Assembly (NCBI RefSeq): GCF_013375035.1 | Contig: NZ_CP056032.1 | Coordinates: 456,001 to 520,000 of the forward strand | Direction: 5' to 3' | Source of the DNA: Spirosoma sp. KUDC1026 | GTDB taxonomy: Bacteria; Bacteroidota; Bacteroidia; Cytophagales; Spirosomataceae | DNA: 64,000 nt | In this document: positions 1 through 7,808 of the stretch, one piece after another | Layout of the letters: every line of letters begins with the position of its first letter | How positions within the stretch are numbered: position 1 is the stretch's first letter | Program-made: the position numbers and the translations under genes | The notes under the pieces: generated by a model | Databases searched by the model: none | Told to the model about the DNA's origin: nothing | The model's input: the letters and a program-made list of their open reading frames with translations, nothing else

Positions 1-956
1 GTTGCCTGATAAACCCCGTTCACGTCACCCGATGTAAGATGGGAGGCAATTACGTGCTCCCCGGCTTCAGGAAAAGCAACTTTCCGCTTCTGATCTACTG
101 CTGTCCCCAGCTGGTCGTACATAGCAAGCATGGCTGGTACAGAAACGACTTTGTCCTGGTTAGCTTCGTCCTTGTAATAGTATCCCAGAAAGACAGGCTG
201 TTTTACTTTCTGAAACTGACCGGGCGTCATAAACTCGTCGAGCATGGTTTGCAAGGTTAGCAGACCGTTCGTATGATACGTCTGCAACCAGTATTTGGCG
301 CGCTCAGGGGCATGCCAGGTCACGGTAACGTGTTCTCCCCCGAAAATTTGATCCATGAGTTGCTTGCCCCAGGGTTTGGTGACTAGCTGCAAGGCCGGAT
401 TGGCCGTAGCGATGCAGGGAGAGTACAGAACCAGACCGTAAATTTCGGGATGATGAGCCGCCAGATACAGCGACAACATACCACCTGCCGATGTACCAAT
501 GACAATAACTTTCTCTCCCAGCGCCTTGCCAATAGCCAGCGCCCTTTCGGCAGAGGCCGCATAACTGGCGGGGGTCATAGTTTTCAGCGCATCCTGGGAG
601 TCAACACCATGTTCGGCTGTACGCGCTAAATAAAGGTTACACCCAAAGGCTTTCGCCAATTGCCGGTGGACGGGATCGCCCTCGACCCAGCTGGCCGTAA
701 AACCGGGGATATAAACCAAGCTGTAGGGCGTTTTTACTTTCTTTGTACTATCAGCCCAGATAATTCGGGCTTCGTTGTCGGGCCGTAGGCTGGCGTTCCG
801 TTCCGACTCGGCAATAGTCTGTTCCAACCTGACGAGATCAGGATCAAGCGTAATTTCTTCGTCTTTTATCAATTCGTGATGGGCAGATGGTCCTGCCAAA
901 TAACCAATTACCAGTACGGCCAATACCAGCCCAACAATCAATAGCAGCCGTTTCAT
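1..956 (-). CDS. Alpha/beta hydrolase, C-terminus cut by window edge
   Basis: Read on the minus strand, an open frame starts at ATG 956-954 and runs off the left edge after about 318 residues. The N-terminus is a hydrophobic anchor or signal segment (residues 2-20). A nucleophile elbow GTSAGG places the likely catalytic serine at residue 156; D263 and H301 fit the rest of a Ser-Asp-His triad. A PGF motif near residue 84 fits an oxyanion-hole loop. Substrate unknown; lipase/esterase-like serine hydrolase is as far as the sequence goes. The start codon overlaps the TGA of the upstream methyltransferase gene by 4 bases (ATGA), so the two are probably cotranscribed and translationally coupled. 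Only a few C-terminal residues should be missing. Confidence 0.8.
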   Translation of the reverse strand, partial: MKRLLLIVGLVLAVLVIGYLAGPSAHHELIKDEEITLDPDLVRLEQTIAESERNASLRPDNEARIIWADSTKKVKTPYSLVYIPGFTASWVEGDPVHRQLAKAFGCNLYLARTAEHGVDSQDALKTMTPASYAASAERALAIGKALGEKVIVIGTSAGGMLSLYLAAHHPEIYGLVLYSPCIATANPALQLVTKPWGKQLMDQIFGGEHVTVTWHAPERAKYWLQTYHTNGLLTLQTMLDEFMTPGQFQKVKQPVFLGYYYKDEANQDKVVSVPAMLAMYDQLGTAVDQKRKVAFPEAGEHVIASHLTSGDVNGVYQA

Positions 957-2329
957 ACGTATTCTTTTATATCCATGCGGATACGCCAGTCTTTGGGCAA
1001 ATAGTTGTTCACCCGATTACCCACACCTTTCACCCAGCCCAGATTCTGCCCTTCGTACTGCGCCAGCAGCCAGCCTTTCACCGGCTCGTCGAAGACCAGG
1101 TTTTCTTTCTTAAAATACCGGAGTGCGTTTTCTTTGGTTAGTTCTACAGCGGGCAGGTCTTTGTTGAGAGCGGTACTTAGCGCCAGGGCGTGCGATGGAA
1201 TGAAATCAGTGCCTTTAAACTGACCCATCGCCAATCCAAATCCTTTGTTACGTATAGCACTGTCCAGAAACAGGAATTGCTTTTCCAGCGATTTGGGCAA
1301 GGCCATTACGTCGCCATTAGGTTTTTCCCAGAACGAGAAGTCACCCGGATTCTGGAGCCATTTAGCGGCCGTTGCAGTTTCGCGGGGGCGTAGCGCCCGA
1401 ATGCTCCGAAACGTTCGGGCGTCGAGTTTGACCGCTGCCGTAAAGGCTGTTTTTTTAAACACACTGATAAAAAAGCCTTCACCCTTAACCCGGTGCGGGT
1501 AACACTGGTACCCAACCGCTTTGTCAGTTTCCTTCTCTACTACGTTCCATTCATCGGGTAGGTCAAGTGGACGGGTACGAAAACCGTTCTCTGTAAGGAA
1601 CTGTACATTTTCCCGGTTCTCAGCGTCGTTGTAGGTACAAGTGCTGTAGATAAGAATTCCACCTTCGTCCAGCAGCGGAGCAGCCGCAGCCAGAATTCGT
1701 TTCTGCCGGCCCGAGCAGAGTTGCACGTTGGCTTCCGACCATTCATCCATTGCGCTGGGGTCTTTCCGAAACAAACCTTCGCCGGAGCAGGGCGCATCTA
1801 CCACGACTACATCGAAAAAACCCGCCAGATTAGGCATGTCTTCCGAGTCATGATTGCTGACAACTACATTCGGATACCCCCACTTGTCCAGATTCTCCCG
1901 TAAAACCGATACCCGGCTTTTAATCACCTCATTGCAGATCAGCAGGCTGTCCGGCGACAGCAGCGATGCCAGCAAGGTACTTTTTCCGCCCGGTGCCGCA
2001 CACAGATCCAGCACCCGCAGCGGTCGATTAAGATTGACGGTTTGCCGAATCGCTTCGCTCAGCAGCATGGACGATGCTTCCTGGACGTAGTAGTTACCAG
2101 CCTGAAACAAAGGGTCCAGCGTAAAATTTGGGCGTTCGGGCAAATAAAACCCCTCGGCACACCAGGGCACCGGTGCCAGACCGGACGTATCAAACTTATT
2201 CTTCCTGGGATTCACGCGGATACTGACGGGGGGCGCCTGCTCCAGAGCCTGTTCGAAAGCCGGGAAATCAGGCCCGAGTTGTTGTTGCATCTGCTCCTGA
2301 AACGCCGGGGGAAGGGAATGTGTATTCAT
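953..2329 (-). CDS. rsmF: RsmF/RsmB-type rRNA m5C methyltransferase
   Basis: 458 residues. The SAM-binding motif DLCAAPGGKS lies at 108-117, the motif IV DAPCSGEG at 178-185 and motif VI STCTYN at 229-234. C231 is the expected nucleophile and C181 the release cysteine of RNA m5C methyltransferases (NOL1/NOP2/Sun family). The C-terminal third (about 300-458) resembles the RsmF/YebU-type PUA-like region rather than an N-terminal NusB-like RsmB domain, which is absent. Probable role: 5-methylcytosine in 16S rRNA; the exact target base cannot be read from sequence. A TAnnTTTG-like box (2334-2341, minus strand) sits only five bases before the ATG, so the mRNA may be nearly leaderless or the true start may be M14. 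Symbol assigned by family resemblance. Confidence 0.85.
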   Translation of the reverse strand: MNTHSLPPAFQEQMQQQLGPDFPAFEQALEQAPPVSIRVNPRKNKFDTSGLAPVPWCAEGFYLPERPNFTLDPLFQAGNYYVQEASSMLLSEAIRQTVNLNRPLRVLDLCAAPGGKSTLLASLLSPDSLLICNEVIKSRVSVLRENLDKWGYPNVVVSNHDSEDMPNLAGFFDVVVVDAPCSGEGLFRKDPSAMDEWSEANVQLCSGRQKRILAAAAPLLDEGGILIYSTCTYNDAENRENVQFLTENGFRTRPLDLPDEWNVVEKETDKAVGYQCYPHRVKGEGFFISVFKKTAFTAAVKLDARTFRSIRALRPRETATAAKWLQNPGDFSFWEKPNGDVMALPKSLEKQFLFLDSAIRNKGFGLAMGQFKGTDFIPSHALALSTALNKDLPAVELTKENALRYFKKENLVFDEPVKGWLLAQYEGQNLGWVKGVGNRVNNYLPKDWRIRMDIKEYV

Positions 2330-2376
2330 TGAACAAAAATACGGAACAGTCGGGCGGTTTTCGCTAAACTTGTACC

Positions 2377-2895
2377 ATGACTGATCTGCAGGGACGCTTT
2401 GCCCAAATCAAAACATTTGTATTCGACGTCGACGGTGTTTTCACCGACGGACAGGTTCATCTGCTGGCTTCCGGCGAATGTTACCGGGTATTTGATATCA
2501 AAGATACGTATGCGGTTGAGCAGGCTATTGAAGCCGGTTTCCGCGTAGGAATTGTCTCGTCGGCCAACGCCGATGGCGTGCGTCGTTGGCTGGGGGTAAT
2601 GAACGTGAAGGATATTTTCATGGGTGGCCCTCCCGGCCACAAGCTGGATGCCTTTCTGGGTTACGTAACACGAGACAAGCTGAATGAATCTGAAATTCTC
2701 TACATGGGCGACGATCTGCCTGACCACCCAATTCTCAACCGCCCGGACGTATTAGCCACCTGCCCCGCCGACGCGGCTGATGAAGTAAAAGCCATCTGCG
2801 CATATATTTCGCCAAAACCGGGCGGCCACGGTGCCGTTCGCGACGTGATTGAACACGTCATGAAAGCTCAGCATAAATGGGCCACTAATCTGTAA
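2377..2895 (+). CDS. kdsC: KdsC-like HAD phosphatase (Kdo 8-phosphate phosphatase)
   Basis: 172 residues, the usual length of KdsC. HAD motif I DVDGVFTDG (residues 18-26) supplies the two catalytic aspartates; a serine in the IVSSAN segment fits motif II, and MGDDLPDHP fits the motif III/IV acidic pair. The short cap-less architecture is typical of KdsC, which dephosphorylates 3-deoxy-D-manno-octulosonate 8-phosphate to give Kdo for the lipopolysaccharide core. Divergent from the methyltransferase gene across 47 bases and 12 bases upstream of the isoaspartyl peptidase gene, so the two plus-strand genes are probably one transcript. Alternative: a related small HAD phosphatase such as the phosphatase part of NeuA/CMP-sugar enzymes. 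Confidence 0.85.
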   Translation: MTDLQGRFAQIKTFVFDVDGVFTDGQVHLLASGECYRVFDIKDTYAVEQAIEAGFRVGIVSSANADGVRRWLGVMNVKDIFMGGPPGHKLDAFLGYVTRDKLNESEILYMGDDLPDHPILNRPDVLATCPADAADEVKAICAYISPKPGGHGAVRDVIEHVMKAQHKWATNL

Positions 2896-2907
2896 GATTT
2901 TCCGATT

Positions 2908-3933
2908 ATGAAACTCCTCTTCCTGACTGTTTCCCTGTTGGCATCAACCCTCCTGGCAACCGCCCAGAACAACATAACCCTCGTCATTCATGGCGGAGCG
3001 GGCACCATTACCCGGAAAAACATGACGCCCGAAAAAGAAAAGGCATACCGCGAGGTGCTAAACCAGGCCCTACAGACCGGGTATACTATCTTGAAAAAAG
3101 GGGGTACCAGCCTGGACGCGGTGGAGGCTACGGTTCGGGTAATGGAAGATTCGCCCCTGTTCAATGCCGGAAAGGGTGCGGTTTTTACCCACGAAGGAAA
3201 AAACGAAATGGACGCGGCCATTATGGACGGTAAAAACCTGATGGCGGGTTCCGTTGCCAGTGTAACGACGATCAGAAACCCGATCAGCACCGCCCGCAAG
3301 GTGATGGAAAAATCGGAACACGTCATGATGATCGGCACCGGGGCCGAAGCCTTCGCTAAAAAACAGGGCATGGAAATCGTCGATCCGTCGTACTTCTACA
3401 CCGAAGCCCGCTGGAACGCATTACAGAAAGCTCTGAAAGATGAGAAAACATCCCTCGATCATTCCGGCGACACAACCGGCGCGTTGATCGACGACAAAAT
3501 CTTCATCGAAGGCAAAAAATTTGGCACCGTTGGCTGTGTTGCGCTGGATAAGTTCGGCAATCTGGCGGCTGCTACGTCCACCGGTGGCATGACAAACAAA
3601 CGGTATGGTCGTGTGGGCGACGCCCCCATTATTGGTGCTGGCACATACGCTAACAATGCCACCTGCGCCGTATCAGCTACCGGCCACGGCGAATACTTCA
3701 TCCGATCGGTGGTGGGTTACGACATTTCGGCGCTAATGGAGTACAAAGGCTACGGCGTCAAAAAAGCGGCCGATGAGGTAGTGATGAAAAAGCTCGTCGA
3801 ACGTAAGGGCGAAGGCGGTGTCATTGCTCTGGATCGGAAAGGCAACTTCGCAATGCCGTTCAACTCAGAGGGCATGTACCGGGGTTATATCAAAGCCGAC
3901 GGCAGCAGTGAGGTCCTGATCTACAAAGATTGA
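2908..3933 (+). CDS. Isoaspartyl peptidase/L-asparaginase (Ntn hydrolase)
   Basis: 341 residues beginning with a clear signal peptide (hydrophobic 3-17, cleavage near ATAQ-20), so the enzyme is exported to the periplasm. HGGAG at 28-32 and the GTVG motif at 206-209 mark the plant-type asparaginase family; T207 is the autoproteolytic nucleophile that becomes the N-terminus of the beta chain. STGGM and GAGTYA are the substrate-pocket segments. It should hydrolyse isoaspartyl dipeptides and/or L-asparagine. Follows the KdsC-like gene by 12 bases and ends at a strong shared hairpin terminator. Family assignment is firm; the substrate preference is not determined. Confidence 0.9.
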   Translation: MKLLFLTVSLLASTLLATAQNNITLVIHGGAGTITRKNMTPEKEKAYREVLNQALQTGYTILKKGGTSLDAVEATVRVMEDSPLFNAGKGAVFTHEGKNEMDAAIMDGKNLMAGSVASVTTIRNPISTARKVMEKSEHVMMIGTGAEAFAKKQGMEIVDPSYFYTEARWNALQKALKDEKTSLDHSGDTTGALIDDKIFIEGKKFGTVGCVALDKFGNLAAATSTGGMTNKRYGRVGDAPIIGAGTYANNATCAVSATGHGEYFIRSVVGYDISALMEYKGYGVKKAADEVVMKKLVERKGEGGVIALDRKGNFAMPFNSEGMYRGYIKADGSSEVLIYKD

Positions 3934-3939
3934 ACAGAT

Positions 3940-3975
3940 GCGGGTCCTGTCCTGATGAATCAGGACAGGACCCGC
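3940..3975. terminator. Bidirectional hairpin terminator
   Basis: A perfect 16-bp inverted repeat (3940-3955 with 3960-3975) closes on a four-base TGAA loop. It separates two convergent genes; its right arm encodes the last residues and the stop codon of the minus-strand AlbA_2 gene, so the structure is partly coding. No long T-run follows on either side. Confidence 0.7.
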
Positions 3976-4613
3976 GTTGTATATTGATCCACAATATCGC
4001 TGGGGTGTACTTCCAGCACGTTAGCCAGTACCAGCAGCACTAGTGTTCGGGAGGCAATCTTGCGGGAAATACCGGCAATGGATGCGAACAGATCGACCGT
4101 AATGCTGTTATGTTCGCCCAGGTGCTGCATCAGTTTCCGTTCTTTCTCGCCGTAGCTAAATCGAATATTCCGGTCGGCCTGACTACCTTTTAGGATTTCG
4201 CGCACTTCGCGGCTGGCCTGTACCGATTTATCGGCAACGCGGACATACACCTTTTTTGTTTCGGGCTCGGCCGGATCGGGCAGAATATAGTGGGGGCGGT
4301 CCAGGCTGGGGGGAACCCGAATGACCAGTACTTCCCGCTCGTCGGGAAGTTGTACCCGATCAATGGTGTAGGAAATGCGGGGGAAGCAGTATTTATGAAT
4401 CGCCCGGACGAGCAGATACTCGTCTTCGTCGGCATATTTCAGCCCGGCGATACGTTTGTCATCACCAACACCAATCAGCATGATGCCGCCGTTGGAGTTG
4501 GCAAAGGCAACCACGCCCTTGATGATTTTCTCGGGGTGGTTTGTTTTCAGCTTGAACTCTAAATTGCTACCCTCTCCCCGTCTCACCAGGTTTTTGAGCG
4601 CCTGATAGTCCAT
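3960..4613 (-). CDS. AlbA_2 (Schlafen-like) ATP-binding domain protein with C-terminal winged-helix region
   Basis: About 217 residues from the ATG at 4613. The first 110 residues match the AlbA_2/divergent AAA-4 family: EGSNLEFK, then FANSNGGIMLIGVGDD, then the segment ending PHYI and YVRV. The remaining 80 residues look like a helix-turn-helix (SITVDLFASIAGISRKIASR). Such proteins are usually annotated as putative DNA-binding transcriptional regulators; the real function is unknown. The frame stays open to a GTG at 4670, but a near-consensus -7 box (TATCTTTA, 4651-4658 minus strand) lies between the two starts, which favours 4613. Divergent from crtZ. Confidence 0.75.
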   Translation of the reverse strand: MDYQALKNLVRRGEGSNLEFKLKTNHPEKIIKGVVAFANSNGGIMLIGVGDDKRIAGLKYADEDEYLLVRAIHKYCFPRISYTIDRVQLPDEREVLVIRVPPSLDRPHYILPDPAEPETKKVYVRVADKSVQASREVREILKGSQADRNIRFSYGEKERKLMQHLGEHNSITVDLFASIAGISRKIASRTLVLLVLANVLEVHPSDIVDQYTTRVLS

Positions 4614-4801
4614 AACCGATGGGTTCAGCTGGTTGACTACTGAATTAGGATAAAGATACGGCTTTTCCACAAATTTGCAAGTCTTCGTCTGGTATCTCTA
4701 TTTTGCTTTGGAAAGTAAGCCCTGCACGGCCAACTTTTCAACGTTACAAACCGTTATCAGTGCACAGCGGACTTAACTTTCATTGTCTAATAAACACAAA
4801 A

Positions 4802-5278
4802 ATGCTGGTAAACGTTGCCCTGGTTATAGGAACCTTCCTGTTTATGGAAGGGGTTGCCTGGTTCACCCACAAATACGTTATGCATGGCTTTTTATGGAGC
4901 TGGCACCGCGACCATCATAATCACCATAAAGGTTTTCTTGAGTGGAATGACCTGTTTGCGGTCGTTTTTGCCACCGTTGCTATCAGCCTGATCGTAACGG
5001 GAGTAGAAATAGAAGAATTACGGTTTCTGGCCTGGATCGGCGCGGGTGTTACGCTCTACGGCGCCTTTTACTTTATCTTCCACGATGTTATTGTCCATCG
5101 TCGGGTGAAAACGAAAATTGATACCAGCGGCCGGTATATGCAGCGAATCATGCGGGCGCACTACGTCCATCACAAAGTGCACACGAAAGAGGGGGCCGAG
5201 GCTTTCGGTTTTCTCTATGCCCCGAAGAAGTATGATCGCCCGGTGAAGCAGAAACAGGCGGCTTCTGAGACGGAATAA
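4802..5278 (+). CDS. crtZ: Beta-carotene 3-hydroxylase, CrtZ type
   Basis: 158 residues from the ATG at 4802; an in-frame upstream start at 4703 adds 33 residues unlike the family. The fatty-acid-hydroxylase histidine boxes are all visible: HKYVMHG, HRDHHNHH, HDVIVHRR and HYVHH. Four hydrophobic helices surround them. This di-iron membrane enzyme adds 3-hydroxyl groups to beta-carotene, giving zeaxanthin-type pigments, in line with the yellow-orange colour of Cytophagales. No other carotenoid gene is in the window. The gene ends before a strong bidirectional terminator. Confidence 0.9.
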   Translation: MLVNVALVIGTFLFMEGVAWFTHKYVMHGFLWSWHRDHHNHHKGFLEWNDLFAVVFATVAISLIVTGVEIEELRFLAWIGAGVTLYGAFYFIFHDVIVHRRVKTKIDTSGRYMQRIMRAHYVHHKVHTKEGAEAFGFLYAPKKYDRPVKQKQAASETE

Positions 5279-5300
5279 AGCTTAGAATTAGTCAGAAAAC

Positions 5301-5332
5301 AAAAAGGCGTAACCCAATGGTTACGCCTTTTT
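5301..5332. terminator. Bidirectional Rho-independent terminator
   Basis: A 14-bp perfect inverted repeat (5301-5314 with 5319-5332) with a CAAT loop, starting in A5 and ending in T5, so it gives a U-tract on both strands. It lies between convergent crtZ and the DUF2795 gene. Confidence 0.9.
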
Positions 5333-5351
5333 GTTTGAGATTCGCCGGAGG

Positions 5352-5573
5352 CTAATATTCATCTTCATTGAAGAAGAAATCATCTTTAGTCGGATAGTCC
5401 GGCCAGATTTCCTCGATGCTCTCATATGGCTGTCCGTCGTCTTCCAGCTCCTGAAGGTTTTCTACTACTTCTAATGGGGCGCCGGAGCGAATTGAATAAT
5501 CAATCAGTTCGTCTTTGGTAGCAGGCCAGGGGGCATCTTCCAGATAGGAGGCTAATTCTAGAGTCCAGTACAT
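5352..5573 (-). CDS. DUF2795-family small acidic protein
   Basis: 73 residues, very acidic at the C-terminus (several D/E and a run of F near the end). The pattern TLELASYLEDAPWPATKDELIDYSIRSG followed by VVENLQELEDD fits the DUF2795 family, found as a small stand-alone protein across Bacteroidota; function unknown. No signal or membrane segment. Transcribed alone: a TACTTTTG -7 box lies at 5615-5622 on the minus strand, about 40 bases before the ATG, and the crtZ-side terminator follows. Family name from memory of the sequence pattern, not a search. Confidence 0.75.
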   Translation of the reverse strand: MYWTLELASYLEDAPWPATKDELIDYSIRSGAPLEVVENLQELEDDGQPYESIEEIWPDYPTKDDFFFNEDEY

Positions 5574-5614
5574 AGTTTGTTCCGTATTTAATGACTACTT
5601 TTTCAATGAGGGTG

Positions 5615-5622
5615 CAAAAGTA
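5615..5622 (-). promoter_or_regulatory. Candidate -7 box for the DUF2795 gene
   Basis: On the minus strand the octamer TACTTTTG matches the Bacteroidota TAnnTTTG -7 element. No TTTG lies at the ideal -33 distance; a CTTG with a 17-base spacer is the nearest. Confidence 0.45.
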
Positions 5623-5715
5623 AAAAAAGCGTTAATATCCAAGCTCTTTTCGTTAAAAATGTTCACTAATGAAAGTGAATAGGATTTAGGCCATAACTCA
5701 CCGAACGCCTGTTTG

Positions 5716-5747
5716 TTTGCTGTTGGTTAAATAAAGCACTTTTTTTG
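5716..5747 (+). promoter_or_regulatory. Candidate promoter for cutC
   Basis: TTTG at 5716-5719, a 20-base spacer, then TTTTTTTG at 5740-5747, one mismatch from TAnnTTTG. It would start transcription about 70 bases before the cutC ATG. The AT-rich background makes chance matches likely. Confidence 0.35.
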
Positions 5748-5824
5748 ATTTTCCAATCGAAAATAAAAGATTTTACGGTTCATTTTTGATAGGTTGGCCC
5801 GACCGACACTTTACTCTCATAGCT

Positions 5825-6580
5825 ATGACACTTGAGGTTTGTTCCTTTTCCTTACAGTCCTGCCTGACAGCCCAGGAAGCTGGTGCCAGCCGCATCGAAC
5901 TTTGTGGTGGTCTGGCTGAAGGCGGCACTACGCCCAGCGCGGGATTGATCAAACTGGTTGAGCAGCAGGTCACCATTCCTATTTACGTGATGATCCGTCC
6001 GCGGGGCGGCGACTTCCTTTATTCTGAAACGGAACTGGAGGTAATGCGCGCCGATATTGAACTCGCTAAGTCATTAGGCGCCGATGGGATTGTGCTGGGC
6101 GTATTGAATGCCGACGGCACCGTTGATGAAGTAAACACCAAAGAGTTAGTAGAACTGGCGAAACCCCTGCCGGTTACGTTTCACAGGGCGTTCGACATGA
6201 CACGCGACCCCAGCGAAGCGCTGGAAGCCGTTATTCGTACAGGAGCGGTACGTATCCTTACCTCCGGTCAGCGGCCAACTGCCGAAGCCGGCGCCGAATT
6301 GCTAAAAAAACTGGTCGAGCAGGCTGGTAAGCGCATTGAAATCATGGCTGGTGCCGGCGTATCGGCCACCAACGCCTATATGCTTGTTCAAACCGGCGTC
6401 GACGCGCTGCACATGAGTGGTAGCCAGCGTACCGAAAGCCTCATGGAACACCGGCACCCGCTGGTATCGATGGCCAGCAACACGCCGGGCGAGTACGAAC
6501 GACACGAAGCAGACGCTGAAAAGATTCGCCGGGTGCTTGAACAAACAGCTTTCTTACAAAACGACGGCCCGATTCCCTGA
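5825..6580 (+). CDS. cutC: CutC-family protein
   Basis: 251 residues from the ATG at 5825; the 13-residue upstream extension in the open frame does not fit the family. CutC features visible: LEVCSFSLQS at the start, GASRIELCGGLAEGGTTPS, then MIRPRGGDF, TFHRAFDM, RILTSGQ and MAGAGV. The fold is a TIM barrel. The protein was first linked to copper homeostasis in E. coli, but the biochemical role remains unsettled and I would not call it a copper protein from sequence alone. The last 27 bases overlap the 3' end of convergent purU. Confidence 0.9.
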   Translation: MTLEVCSFSLQSCLTAQEAGASRIELCGGLAEGGTTPSAGLIKLVEQQVTIPIYVMIRPRGGDFLYSETELEVMRADIELAKSLGADGIVLGVLNADGTVDEVNTKELVELAKPLPVTFHRAFDMTRDPSEALEAVIRTGAVRILTSGQRPTAEAGAELLKKLVEQAGKRIEIMAGAGVSATNAYMLVQTGVDALHMSGSQRTESLMEHRHPLVSMASNTPGEYERHEADAEKIRRVLEQTAFLQNDGPIP

Positions 6581-7393
6581 GATAAATACCCGATCGTTGA
6601 AGACCAGCTTGAGCGCCTGCGACAATACGATCTTTTCTACATCTTTCCCTTCGGCGGCCATATCAGCCGCTGAGTGGCGGTGGTTGACATCCTTTACATT
6701 CTGCGCGATGATCGGTCCCTCGTCCAGGTCGTTATTGACGAAGTGTGCCGTAGCACCAATAATCTTTACCCCGCGTTCGTACGCTTGCCGGTATGGATTA
6801 GCGCCAACAAAAGCTGGAAGAAATGAATGGTGAATGTTGACAATCCGGTTGGGGAAGTGATTGACGAAACCAGGCGTTAGTACGCGCATGTATTTGGCCA
6901 GCACCAAATACTCGGGTTCGTAAATAGCCAGCGTACGTAAAATGGCTTCTTCGTGCTGCTCGCGGGTTTTGCCTTCGTGCGATACGTAGTGAAATGGAAT
7001 TCCAAACTTGCTGACCAATGGTTGCAGTACATTGTAATTACTAATCACGGCCAGCACGTCGGCATCCAGTTCGTCGAAGGCGTACCGGATCAGGAGATCA
7101 CCCAGACAATGGTGCTCTTTGGTAACCAGCACAACAATATTCTTTTTCTTCTTGGGATTCAGGCGTAGCGTGATACCTTCCGGAAGCTGTGTTTTCAGAT
7201 CGGCCAGTAGCGCATCAGTGTTAAAAGTACCTTCAAATTCGGTTCGCATAAAAAACCGGCCTCCTGGACTCACGTATTCATCGTTATGGATGATATTCAG
7301 ATCATGTCTGTACAGTACGTTGGTAACATGGTAGATTAAGCCCTTATTGTCAGGCCCGTCCATTAGTAAAATATGCTTAGTGATATCAGTCAT
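6554..7393 (-). CDS. purU: Formyltetrahydrofolate deformylase
   Basis: 279 residues, standard length. The N-terminal ACT domain (about 1-80, starting ILLMDGPDNKGLIYHVT) is a regulatory amino-acid-binding unit; the C-terminal formyltransferase domain (about 85-279) has the family triad in NIHHSFLPAF (Asn, His) and DEGPII (Asp). It hydrolyses 10-formyl-THF to THF and formate, balancing the one-carbon pool and feeding formate to purine synthesis. The gene ends inside the coding region of convergent cutC (27-base overlap), with no terminator between them. Confidence 0.95.
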   Translation of the reverse strand: MTDITKHILLMDGPDNKGLIYHVTNVLYRHDLNIIHNDEYVSPGGRFFMRTEFEGTFNTDALLADLKTQLPEGITLRLNPKKKKNIVVLVTKEHHCLGDLLIRYAFDELDADVLAVISNYNVLQPLVSKFGIPFHYVSHEGKTREQHEEAILRTLAIYEPEYLVLAKYMRVLTPGFVNHFPNRIVNIHHSFLPAFVGANPYRQAYERGVKIIGATAHFVNNDLDEGPIIAQNVKDVNHRHSAADMAAEGKDVEKIVLSQALKLVFNDRVFISGNRAVVL

Positions 7394-7808
7394 ACCTCTA
7401 TCGAATAATCGGCGTACGCTACCGGCTGGTGGCCAGAAAATGCCTCCCTCCTTATTTTGGCGATCGCGTTGCGCGATTTAGATGAACAATTCGCTTTAAT
7501 AGTAGTGAACGAATAGCGTTTATTACTTTACTTTGAGCCGGTGCCCTGCTCCGTTTCGGAACGAATATACTGGCTGAATCAGTAGAATTCGGTGAGTTGC
7601 CGTTCTTATTTGGAGTAAACACCTCCCATTTTTCTTCGTATCTGTCTGGGTATCTGAATGTGGCCTGTTTTTTTATAAAAAAAGTACGTCCAGTTTTTGC
7701 CGCTGACGAACAAGGTGCCAAGAGATGTGTTTTACTTGAGAATCATAATTTATCATTTTGATCATAAAAAATTGATCAAAATCAATAACACCAAAACTAC
7801 GTACTAGA
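7394..7808. other. 415-base intergenic region between purU and glycogen synthase
   Basis: AT-rich leader between divergent purU and the glycogen synthase gene. I see no convincing small gene in any frame. It holds a 10-bp inverted repeat close to the glycogen synthase start (listed separately) and several partial TTTG motifs, none with a good -33/-7 pair. Confidence 0.5.
7755..7782. promoter_or_regulatory. Inverted repeat with two TGATCA palindromes before glycogen synthase
   Basis: ATTTTGATCA (7755-7764) and TGATCAAAAT (7773-7782) form a perfect 10-bp inverted repeat with an 8-base A/T spacer. Each arm holds the palindrome TGATCA, 14 bases apart. It ends 26 bases before the TTG start of the glycogen synthase gene, a position suited to an operator or a 5' UTR hairpin. 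Confidence 0.5.

Noticed and set aside
7452..7721. 89-residue minus-strand frame in the purU-glycogen synthase gap
   Set aside because: Low-complexity Ser/Arg/Lys-rich translation, no recognisable domain, no promoter; treated as noncoding.
7755..7782. FNR/CRP-type box reading of the twin TGATCA site
   Set aside because: The half-sites are further apart than in TTGAT-N4-ATCAA, so an FNR assignment is not justified; kept only as an unassigned inverted repeat.
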